Part shown: piece by piece, positions 10,284-15,199 of the stretch | Layout: each line of letters starts with the position of its first letter | How positions within the stretch are numbered: position 1 is the first letter of the stretch | Assembly: GCA_015485235.1 (NCBI GenBank) | Contig: WFTX01000216.1 | Span: 1-15,199 of the forward strand | DNA length: 15,199 nucleotides | From: Nitrospirota bacterium | Lineage (GTDB): Bacteria > Nitrospirota > Thermodesulfovibrionia > Thermodesulfovibrionales > JdFR-85 | Direction of reading: 5' to 3' | Program-made: the position numbers and the translations under genes | The notes under the pieces: model-generated | The model's database searches: none | Seen by the model: only the letters and a program-made list of their open reading frames with translations | What the model was told of the DNA's origin: nothing

Positions 10284-10619
10284 TCAATGTAACATGGTCT
10301 TAGAAGGATCAAACCCCTGATTTACTGTCTGCATAACATCTTCTATCATTATGCGGTGCATATTCTTAATGTCTGAAACCTTGAGTCCCAGTGATTCAGC
10401 TATCTGTTCAAAACTCTTTTTCTTGCCGTAGTGGAGTTCGGCAATCAGCACCTTGAGGAGGTCGTCTGCTATTACCTGTCTCATCTCCGGGTCATTCAGG
10501 GTGAGAGTATTGCATGCATCATTGTAAGTCGCCCCCTCGGCAATCAGCTTCTGGAGTCTTTTTATCTCGCTGTCATAGATTTTCTCTTCTTCCTTTGTGA
10601 AATCCCTGTAATCGTCCAT
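10284..10619 (-). CDS. Small hypothetical protein with HTH-like segment, 111 aa
   Basis: A short, charged, wholly helical cytoplasmic protein; I cannot assign a family. Residues 69-95 (SFEQIAESLGLKVSDIKNMHR) read like a helix-turn-helix, with the pattern 'xxxIAexLGlxxxxIkxxhr' of sigma-like or Xre-like folds. The first half is two amphipathic helices (KRLQKLIAEGATYNDAC, then an acidic helix). AGGAG lies 6 nt before the ATG. It is upstream of the receptor gene on the same strand, 57 bp apart, with no obvious terminator or promoter between, so it is likely the first gene of that operon. It could be a regulator of this locus or merely a helical adaptor. Confidence 0.75.
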   Translation of the reverse strand: MDDYRDFTKEEEKIYDSEIKRLQKLIAEGATYNDACNTLTLNDPEMRQVIADDLLKVLIAELHYGKKKSFEQIAESLGLKVSDIKNMHRIMIEDVMQTVNQGFDPSKTMLH

Positions 10620-10645
10620 TCAATCTCCTGTCCAAAATTTTTAGT

Positions 10646-10651
10646 ATTTTA
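10646..10651 (-). promoter_or_regulatory. Candidate extended -10 promoter for the minus-strand operon
   Basis: On the minus strand, TGG-TAAAAT gives an extended -10 box, with transcription predicted to start about 20 nt before the ribosome site and ATG of the 111-aa gene. The -35 region is poor (no good TTGACA at 16-18 bp). It lies in a 101-bp divergent region shared with the next gene. Confidence 0.35.
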
Positions 10652-10684
10652 CCATATCCCAAATTAAAATGTGTCGAGCGCATA

Positions 10685-10714
10685 TTACTAAAACAGGCAA
10701 GGGGTTGTTATAAT
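10685..10714 (+). promoter_or_regulatory. Promoter with extended -10 for the methyltransferase-like gene
   Basis: TTACTA (10685-10690), an 18-bp spacer and perfect TATAAT (10709-10714), preceded by TGT (extended -10). Transcription would start at about 10721, exactly where the GTG start codon lies. Confidence 0.55.
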
Positions 10715-10720
10715 TTCAAT

Positions 10721-11359
10721 GTGAACGAAGTCTTTGAAGTGATAAGTCTTTTCCTTGTCTTCGGCTTTCTCCACAGCCTGTGTGTAAGGGAGTGGGTGAA
10801 GAGCTGGGCTGCCCGCCTGATGGGGGGAAGGCTCGTAAGGGGTTTCTACCGTTTTATTTATACCGTGGGGAGCATCCTGCTGACGGGAGTTGTTTTTTAC
10901 CTCATCAGACGTCTCCCTGACCAGGAAATATATCAGATGGGTGCTCCTTTAAACTGGATTTTCCATGGGGTTCAGATTCTTGGAATCATTCTTGGAATAT
11001 ATACCTTCCGGGTTATTGACTTCTGGCGTTTTGTTGGTCTGAGACAGGCAGTGGACTTTCTTCACGGGAGGGAGATCGGAGGAGACCTTGAGGGGATAGA
11101 GGAGATCGGCCTGGTGATGAATGGTGCCTACGGGATGGTGAGGCACCCTTTATATCTTGCCGGTATCATGATATTCACCTTTGAGCCTGACATTACCCGC
11201 AACGGGATTGCTGTGTCCATACTTGCCGACCTGTATTTTATCTACGGAGCCTTTTCAGAGGAGAGACGCCTCATAAGTCGGTACGGCAGGGAATACGAGG
11301 AATACAGAATGAAGGTCCCCATGTTTCTTCCGTTGAGAAATCCTTTCAGGAGAGGATAG
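10721..11359 (+). CDS. Isoprenylcysteine carboxyl methyltransferase-family membrane protein
   Basis: A 212-aa polytopic membrane protein with several spans (about residues 5-22, 45-62, 78-98 and 160-178). The C-terminal signature of the ICMT/PEMT-like methyltransferase superfamily is clear: MVRHPLYLAGIM (139-150, with the R-H-P triad at 141-143) and EERRLISRYGREYEEY (180-195), followed by VPMFLP. Family members bind S-adenosylmethionine and methylate lipid-like or membrane-proximal substrates; bacterial members mostly have unknown substrates, and this one is also close in style to NnrU-like proteins. The start is GTG at 10721 with no Shine-Dalgarno site. The -10 box is only 6 bp upstream, so the message is probably leaderless. 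A later in-frame GTG (codon 7) is the only nearby alternative. It is transcribed toward tRNA-Arg. Confidence 0.85.
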   Translation: MNEVFEVISLFLVFGFLHSLCVREWVKSWAARLMGGRLVRGFYRFIYTVGSILLTGVVFYLIRRLPDQEIYQMGAPLNWIFHGVQILGIILGIYTFRVIDFWRFVGLRQAVDFLHGREIGGDLEGIEEIGLVMNGAYGMVRHPLYLAGIMIFTFEPDITRNGIAVSILADLYFIYGAFSEERRLISRYGREYEEYRMKVPMFLPLRNPFRRG

Positions 11360-11373
11360 TGCTGAAATCAATG

Positions 11374-11450
11374 TGGCGCGCCCAGGAGGATTCGAACCCC
11401 CAGCCTACGGATTCGTAGTCCGCCGCTCTATCCAGTTGAGCTATGGGCGC
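11374..11450 (-). tRNA. tRNA-Arg (anticodon ACG), 3' CCA encoded
   Basis: The minus strand folds into a full cloverleaf of 77 nt. Acceptor GCGCCCA pairs with TGGGCGC, then discriminator G and genomic CCA (11374-11376). The D arm is GCTC/GAGC, and the anticodon stem GCGGA/TCCGT has loop CTACGAA (anticodon ACG at 11414-11416 on the plus strand). The T arm is GGGGG/CCTCC with loop TTCGAAT, and the variable loop has 5 nt. ACG is normally edited to ICG by TadA to read CGU/CGC/CGA. It is convergent with the methyltransferase-like gene, 14 bp from that stop. Confidence 0.97.
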
Positions 11451-11458
11451 ACTGATTG

Positions 11459-11488
11459 ATTTTAATTGAAAAGCGGGTGGTTCGTCAA
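11459..11488 (-). promoter_or_regulatory. Promoter of tRNA-Arg
   Basis: On the minus strand, TTGACG (plus 11483-11488), an 18-bp spacer and TAAAAT (plus 11459-11464); each box matches consensus at 5 of 6. The predicted start (about 11452) is only 1-2 nt before the mature tRNA 5' end. Confidence 0.65.
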
Positions 11489-11512
11489 ACAGAGTTTTTC
11501 CTTTCCGTCTGA

Positions 11513-11740
11513 TCAGATGATACGGATTATTGCAGTTACGGTTTCACCCTCTTTTTCAAGGCTAACAATTTCATGACCTGTCTGCTTTGACCATGCCCTC
11601 AGGTCCGGCTCAAAGGCAGGATCACTTGCGGTTACCTTCAGTACTTCTCCGTGTGACATTGTCTTGGCTTCCTTGGATATCTTCATGATGGGGACAGGGC
11701 AGACGAGACCTCTTGCATCAAGGGTTCTGGTTGGCTCCAT
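11513..11740 (-). CDS. tusA: TusA/SirA-family sulfur carrier protein
   Basis: A 75-aa cytoplasmic sulfur-transfer protein of the TusA (SirA/YeeD/YedF) family. The hallmark CPxP lies at residues 14-17 (LDARGLVCPVPIMK); Cys14 would carry the persulfide sulfur for tRNA thiolation, molybdopterin or sulfur metabolism. The rest follows the beta-alpha-beta-alpha-beta-beta ferredoxin-like layout and ends in IIRII. I start it at ATG 11740 rather than at an upstream ATG (11767). AGGAGGT stands 5 nt before 11740, while the extra nine residues (MININRRCF) lie over that ribosome site. TusA-like proteins with one CPxP have varied roles, and no sulfur-relay partner lies beside it, so the pathway is open. 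Confidence 0.9.
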   Translation of the reverse strand: MEPTRTLDARGLVCPVPIMKISKEAKTMSHGEVLKVTASDPAFEPDLRAWSKQTGHEIVSLEKEGETVTAIIRII

Positions 11741-11745
11741 AAAGC

Positions 11746-11752
11746 ACCTCCT
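11746..11752 (-). promoter_or_regulatory. Ribosome site that decides the tusA start
   Basis: On the minus strand AGGAGGT lies 5 nt before ATG 11740. It is inside the 5' extension that would result from starting at 11767, so it favours the shorter protein. Confidence 0.75.
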
Positions 11753-11826
11753 GTTTATGTTTATCAAAACACCTTTAGAGTGGTGTCAGCAGCATGAGAA
11801 GGAGTTGTTACCATTCAGTGGAGTAT

Positions 11827-11855
11827 ATTCTATATTATTCGCGGAGTAATTACAA
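11827..11855 (-). promoter_or_regulatory. Candidate tusA promoter
   Basis: On the minus strand, TTGTAA (plus 11850-11855), a 17-bp spacer and TAGAAT (plus 11827-11832). This implies an 80-nt leader. TATACT a few bases further is an alternative -10. Confidence 0.4.
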
Positions 11856-11865
11856 GAGCCACAAG

Positions 11866-11895
11866 TTGACAAGATTCCCCGGAAACGATTATTAT
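11866..11895 (+). promoter_or_regulatory. clpC promoter
   Basis: Perfect TTGACA (11866-11871), an 18-bp spacer, then TATTAT (11890-11895; 5 of 6). Transcription starts at about 11902, giving a leader of about 90 nt. I found neither a CIRCE element nor a CtsR-type direct repeat near it. Confidence 0.7.
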
Positions 11896-11929
11896 GATTT
11901 TAAGGAGTTTAGATCCGAAAGGATGGAGT

Positions 11930-11968
11930 GCTCTTTAATCTCATTGCTAAAGGGACTGAACAAAGAGC
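11930..11968 (+). promoter_or_regulatory. Structured clpC leader with two exclusive pairings
   Basis: GCTCTTT (11930-11936) can pair perfectly with AAAGAGC (11962-11968). Alternatively CTTTA (11933-11937) can pair with TAAAG (11948-11952). The two foldings share bases and exclude each other. A small ATCC-GAAA-GGAT tetraloop hairpin precedes them (about 11913-11924). The AAGGAG ribosome site follows at 11981-11986. Confidence 0.4.
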
Positions 11969-11991
11969 CGATATAAGAAGAAGGAGCTTTT

Positions 11992-14436
11992 ATGTTTGAG
12001 AAATTCACAGAGAGAGGCAGGAAAGTTATAATATATGCCAAGGAAGAAGCCGAGAGAAGGCAGAATGACTATCTTGGAACTGAACATCTTCTCCTGGGTC
12101 TGATAAGGGAACATGACGGTCTTCCGGTGGTGATTCTCAAGAAGATGGGTATCTCCATAGAAGAAGTGAGGATGGAAGTCGAGAGAAACCTTCCCGCCGG
12201 AACCAACCTGCTTACCTTCGGGGACATACCCTTTACCCCACGGGCCAAGAAGGTCCTTGAACTCGCTATTGAGGAGGCCAGACTCCTTGGACACAACTAT
12301 ATTGGGAGTGAGCACCTGCTCCTTGGCCTTATACGCGAAGACGAAGGCATAGGTGGGAAAATACTCAGGAATCTGGGGGCCAATCTCCTTGGAGCTCGCC
12401 AGCTCTCCATAAACCTTTCCATGAGATCCCAACCCCATGTCAGAGAGAAAAAGAGTTCCACACCAGCGCTTGACGAATTCGGGAAGGACCTGACGGCCCT
12501 TGCCAAGAAGGGAAAACTTGATCCTGTGATAGGAAGGGAACGGGAGATTGAGCGGGTCCTCCAGGTTCTTGGCAGGAGGATCAAGAACAACCCTGCCATT
12601 ATTGGTGAACCAGGGGTCGGTAAAACGGCCATCGTAGAGGGGCTCGCACAGAAGATTGTCACAGGAGATGTCCCTGACCAGCTCCTTGGTAAAAGGATTG
12701 TCTCCCTTGACCTTGGTGCTTTGATTGCAGGTACAAAATACCGGGGGCAGTTTGAGGAACGGCTGAAGGTGGTCATGAAGGAGATAGTCACGTCCGACAA
12801 TATAATACTCTTCATAGACGAGCTTCACACCCTTATCGGAGCCGGTGCTGCAGAAGGTTCTGTTGATGCCTCCAACATGTTGAAACCAGCGCTTTCTCGC
12901 GGTGAGATACAGTGCATCGGCGCAACTACAGTGGATGAATACAGAAAGTATATTGAAAAGGACGGGGCCCTGGAGAGGCGTTTCCAGCCTATATATGTCG
13001 AGCCGCCTACGCTTGATGAGACGATTGAGATACTTAACGGCCTGAAGAGCAAGTATGAGGCACACCACAGGGTGAAATACAGTGACGAGGCTATTGATGC
13101 TGCGGCCAAGCTCTCAGACAGATATATCTCAGACCGTAACCTTCCTGACAAGGCGATTGATGTGATAGATGAAACCGGTTCAAGGATCAAGCTCAAGAGA
13201 TACACCCCTCCTCATGAACTGAAGGATGTGGAGCAGGAACTTGAGAGGCTTTCCAAGGAAAAGACACTGTATATTAAATTACAGGACATTGAGAAGGCTG
13301 CCTCCGTCAGGGGTGAGGAGGAGAAGCTGAGAAGGCTTCACGAACAGATTCATCGTCAGTGGAGGGACAACCTTACAAAGGAGATCCCCCTGATCAAGAG
13401 TGAGGATATCGCCTATACCGTATCAAAGATGACGGGGATTCCCCTGATAAAGCTCGGCCAGGAAGAGACGGAGAAGCTCCTCCAGATGGAAGAGGAACTC
13501 CACAAGCGGATCATCGCCCAGGATGAGGCGATCAGGGCGGTAAGCAGGGCGATAAGAAGGTCGAGGACAGGCCTTAAGAGCAGAAAAAAGCCCATAGGGT
13601 CGTTCTTCTTCCTCGGTCCGACGGGAGTCGGGAAGACGGAGCTTGCAAAGGCCCTTGCCGATTTTCTCTTTGATGATGAGGGTGCCTTGATAAAAATAGA
13701 CATGTCCGAATATATGGAGAGGTTCAATGTCTCAAAGCTTACCGGTGCCCCTCCAGGCTATGTGGGCTATGAAGAAGGCGGGCAGCTTACGGAACAGGTA
13801 AGAAAGAAACCCTATTCCGTTGTCCTCTTTGATGAGATAGAAAAGGCCCACCCTGATGTATTCAACATACTGCTTCAGGTCCTTGATGAGGGTGTCCTCT
13901 CTGACAGTTATGGCCGGAAGGTTGACTTCAAGAACACTGTTATCATAATGACATCCAATCTTGGAGCAAGGATAATTGAAAAGGCCACTCCCCTGGGTTT
14001 TTACAGGGACAGTTCCGAGGACCTCTATGTCACCATAAAAGACAATGTCCTTAACGAGTTGAAGAAGACCTTCAACCCCGAGTTTCTTAACAGGGTGGAT
14101 GAGATCGTGGTCTTCCATCCCCTTGACAAGGAACATCTCTATTCGATAATAGATCTTCTTGTTGAAGAGACCAACAGGCAACTTGTCGAGCACGAATTGA
14201 TCGTTGAGGTTGCAGATGAGGTCAAGGAATGGCTTGTGGAGAAATACTACAAGCCCACATATGGTGCCCGTCCAATGAGAAGGGCGATTCAACGTGAGGT
14301 GGAGGATTTTCTTTCCGAAGAGATGCTCAAGGGCAGGTTTATGGGAGCCAATAAGGTACTTGTTGTGCTGGAAGACGGCAGACCCTCATTGAAAGTCTTC
14401 CATGAAGAAGAGGCGATTGCTGCCAGCGTAAATTAA
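11992..14436 (+). CDS. clpC: ATP-dependent Clp protease ATP-binding subunit ClpC
   Basis: A Hsp100 unfoldase of 814 aa that forms a cytoplasmic hexamer and feeds unfolded proteins to ClpP. Two N-terminal Clp repeats are visible (about 1-75 and 80-150; [10 protein letters not shown] recurs at 31-40 and 107-116). The first AAA+ module has Walker A GEPGVGKT (205-212), Walker B ILFIDE (272-277) and RR at 329-330. A UVR-like coiled middle region (about 408-462) distinguishes ClpC from ClpA. The second module has Walker A GPTGVGKT (542-549), Walker B VLFDEI (611-616), Arg finger R701 (FLNRVDE) and sensor 2 GARPMRR (758-764). The LGF tripeptide (668-670) is the ClpP-docking loop. Length and residues are normal. 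AAGGAG lies 5 nt before the ATG. mcsA/mcsB and ctsR are not adjacent, unlike in Firmicutes operons. Confidence 0.96.
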   Translation: MFEKFTERGRKVIIYAKEEAERRQNDYLGTEHLLLGLIREHDGLPVVILKKMGISIEEVRMEVERNLPAGTNLLTFGDIPFTPRAKKVLELAIEEARLLGHNYIGSEHLLLGLIREDEGIGGKILRNLGANLLGARQLSINLSMRSQPHVREKKSSTPALDEFGKDLTALAKKGKLDPVIGREREIERVLQVLGRRIKNNPAIIGEPGVGKTAIVEGLAQKIVTGDVPDQLLGKRIVSLDLGALIAGTKYRGQFEERLKVVMKEIVTSDNIILFIDELHTLIGAGAAEGSVDASNMLKPALSRGEIQCIGATTVDEYRKYIEKDGALERRFQPIYVEPPTLDETIEILNGLKSKYEAHHRVKYSDEAIDAAAKLSDRYISDRNLPDKAIDVIDETGSRIKLKRYTPPHELKDVEQELERLSKEKTLYIKLQDIEKAASVRGEEEKLRRLHEQIHRQWRDNLTKEIPLIKSEDIAYTVSKMTGIPLIKLGQEETEKLLQMEEELHKRIIAQDEAIRAVSRAIRRSRTGLKSRKKPIGSFFFLGPTGVGKTELAKALADFLFDDEGALIKIDMSEYMERFNVSKLTGAPPGYVGYEEGGQLTEQVRKKPYSVVLFDEIEKAHPDVFNILLQVLDEGVLSDSYGRKVDFKNTVIIMTSNLGARIIEKATPLGFYRDSSEDLYVTIKDNVLNELKKTFNPEFLNRVDEIVVFHPLDKEHLYSIIDLLVEETNRQLVEHELIVEVADEVKEWLVEKYYKPTYGARPMRRAIQREVEDFLSEEMLKGRFMGANKVLVVLEDGRPSLKVFHEEEAIAASVN

Positions 14437-14555
14437 ATAATTGCTTAATCCCGGGGCACTCTTTATTGCCGTTCCAAACACCCAAAGTCCAGATGAAGAA
14501 CCCTGCGGCCCCGATACGGACAGGTAAGGCAGCGGGGTCAGTTTTCGCTGTGCAT

Positions 14556-14575
14556 ATTCAGTAGGACATCTGAAT
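14556..14575. repeat. Small inverted repeat before the thioredoxin-like gene
   Basis: ATTCAG (14556-14561) and CTGAAT (14570-14575) are a perfect 6-bp inverted repeat with an 8-nt centre, 14 nt before the ribosome site of the next gene. It may be an operator or hairpin, or chance. The rest of the 164-bp gap after clpC shows no convincing promoter or terminator. Confidence 0.3.
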
Positions 14576-14588
14576 CTACGTGGAATCT

Positions 14589-14594
14589 GGAGGT
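14589..14594 (+). promoter_or_regulatory. Ribosome site that selects a TTG start
   Basis: GGAGGT lies 6 nt before TTG 14601. It falls inside the reading frame that would open at GTG 14580, so the TTG is the likelier start. Confidence 0.7.
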
Positions 14595-14600
14595 GGAGTC

Positions 14601-15098
14601 TTGAGATACAAGGGTGCTGTTCTCCTTGTTGTTATTCTTGCGGGCATCCTGCTCGTGGTCCTGAGCCAGAAGGGTAAGATTACCAAGCCAAGACGGGCAA
14701 TCGAAGGACTCTCCGTTCCTGATTTTTCCCTCTTTGATAAAGATGGAAATGAATACACCCTTTCGTCCATGAAAGGCAAGACGGTTTTCATCCATTTCTG
14801 GGCTGCATGGTGCAAGGAATGCCGTGCAGAGCTTCCATCGATAGTTGAACTCTATAAGAGAAAAAAGGATGATCCTGACTTCCGGTTCTTCAGTGTGGTC
14901 TGGAGAGAAGATCCGATAAAGACTCGCAAGTACCTGGATGAACAGAAGATTGATCTTCCCGTCTACACAGACCCTGGAGAGAAGGCTGCCGGGGTTTTCG
15001 GTGTTACCGGTGTCCCCGAGACTTACATAATTGATCCCGAGGGGATACTCAGGAAAAGGGTGATCGGGCCGGGGAAATGGGCTGAATTCGAAGGCTGA
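14601..15098 (+). CDS. Membrane-anchored TlpA/ResA-like thioredoxin-fold protein
   Basis: A 165-aa thiol-disulfide oxidoreductase facing the periplasm. A short basic start (MRYKG) and one hydrophobic segment (about 5-21) form an uncleaved anchor or signal; no lipobox Cys is present. The AhpC/TSA-redoxin fold follows: VPDFSLFDKDGNEYTL (39-54), active site WCKEC with C71 and C74, then RAELPSI, and the cis-Pro loop GVPETYIID (Pro139). This pattern is typical of TlpA/ResA/CcmG-type reductants that act in cytochrome c maturation or periplasmic protein reduction. I prefer the TTG start because GGAGGT precedes it at 6 nt; a GTG at 14580 would add seven residues. It follows clpC by 164 bp and may have its own promoter, which I could not identify. 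Confidence 0.88.
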   Translation: MRYKGAVLLVVILAGILLVVLSQKGKITKPRRAIEGLSVPDFSLFDKDGNEYTLSSMKGKTVFIHFWAAWCKECRAELPSIVELYKRKKDDPDFRFFSVVWREDPIKTRKYLDEQKIDLPVYTDPGEKAAGVFGVTGVPETYIIDPEGILRKRVIGPGKWAEFEG

Positions 15099-15121
15099 CT
15101 TCAAATCTGGCTCAGCAGCTT

Positions 15122-15151
15122 TTGACAAACCTGTCCCTGTATTGTTATAAA
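15122..15151 (+). promoter_or_regulatory. Strong promoter for the riboswitch-controlled downstream gene
   Basis: Perfect TTGACA (15122-15127), an 18-bp spacer and TATAAA (15146-15151) preceded by TGT (extended -10). Transcription would start at about 15158, just before the riboswitch core. Confidence 0.75.
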
Positions 15152-15159
15152 AGATAAAA

Positions 15160-15199
15160 CATTTAATTTATCAGGTGCTGAGAGCTTAATAGGGAATCC
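15160..15199 (+). promoter_or_regulatory. Cobalamin riboswitch, 5' part (cut by the window end)
   Basis: The bases AGGTGCTGAGAGC followed by TTAATAGGGAATCC match the conserved 5' half of cobalamin riboswitches (the AGGUGC segment, then UUAAUAGGGAAUCC before the central multiway junction). The right distance from a strong promoter supports it. The B12 box (GCCACUG) and the 3' half lie beyond the window. In this class adenosylcobalamin or another cobalamin usually shuts off expression of B12 uptake, synthesis or B12-independent isozyme genes. Confidence 0.85.

Noticed and set aside
11341..11361. ATCCT/AGGAT inverted repeat at the end of the methyltransferase-like gene
   Set aside because: Five pairs, inside the coding region, and no T tract on either strand.
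11926..11952. GAGTGCT in the clpC leader as a possible CIRCE element
   Set aside because: The matching TTAGCACTC half at 9-nt spacing is absent.
11947..13068. Long open frame (373 codons) on the minus strand
   Set aside because: It lies antisense inside clpC, whose plus-strand protein is complete with all motifs. The antisense translation has no recognisable domain.
14500..14540. CCCCG/CGGGG pairing after clpC as a terminator
   Set aside because: Only 5 bp with a loop of about 19 nt and no T tract.

Overview
The window reads as bacterial chromosome from a moderate-GC organism. Arg codons AGG/AGA and Ile ATA are frequent, most genes have GGAGG-type ribosome sites, and sigma70-like promoters are visible. 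The gene mix (lipoamide dehydrogenase, enolase, FtsB-type protein, a type IV pilus-type chemosensory system, TusA, ClpC, a TlpA-type thioredoxin, a cobalamin riboswitch) and the protein style suggest a Gram-negative anaerobe or microaerophile, perhaps Nitrospirota (Thermodesulfovibrio relatives) or a deltaproteobacterial lineage. That placement is inference; no marker gene settles it. I see no insertion sequence, prophage, CRISPR array or defence island.

Layout. Positions 2-178 are the C-terminus of dihydrolipoyl dehydrogenase. Then come an unrecognised 467-aa all-helical protein (329-1732) and enolase (1762-3042), probably one transcription unit. An A/T-rich hairpin and a promoter that sits inside a perfect palindrome separate enolase from a short FtsB/DivIC-family gene (3110-3430).

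The centre (3505-10619) is a chemosensory locus in two converging arms. The plus arm is a tight operon: a receiver-DUF4388 protein, a PilH-like single-domain receiver, a CheW-like adaptor, and a CheA kinase with a CheW-like domain and a C-terminal receiver. The minus arm holds a 111-aa small protein with an HTH-like segment, a transmembrane methyl-accepting chemotaxis protein and an unrecognised 194-aa protein. The last overlaps the receptor gene by 11 nt, and its 3' end overlaps that of cheA by 13 nt. The CheA dimerisation region and the PilH-like receiver point to the type IV pilus (Pil/Chp, 'Tfp') class rather than the flagellar class. CheR and CheB are absent here.

The right part holds an isoprenylcysteine methyltransferase-family membrane protein (10721-11359), tRNA-Arg(ACG) with encoded CCA (11374-11450, minus), a TusA-family sulfur carrier (11513-11740, minus), ClpC (11992-14436) behind a good promoter and a structured leader, and a membrane-anchored TlpA/ResA-like thioredoxin (14601-15098). 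The last bases contain a strong promoter followed by the 5' part of a cobalamin riboswitch, cut by the window edge. The next gene outside is therefore probably a B12 transport, synthesis or B12-replaceable gene.

The points most worth following are the two unknown proteins attached to the receptor, the MshEN-like repeats inside the DUF4388 protein, and a set of promoters whose -10 box lies only 6-9 bp before a start codon or tRNA 5' end, which suggests leaderless transcripts.
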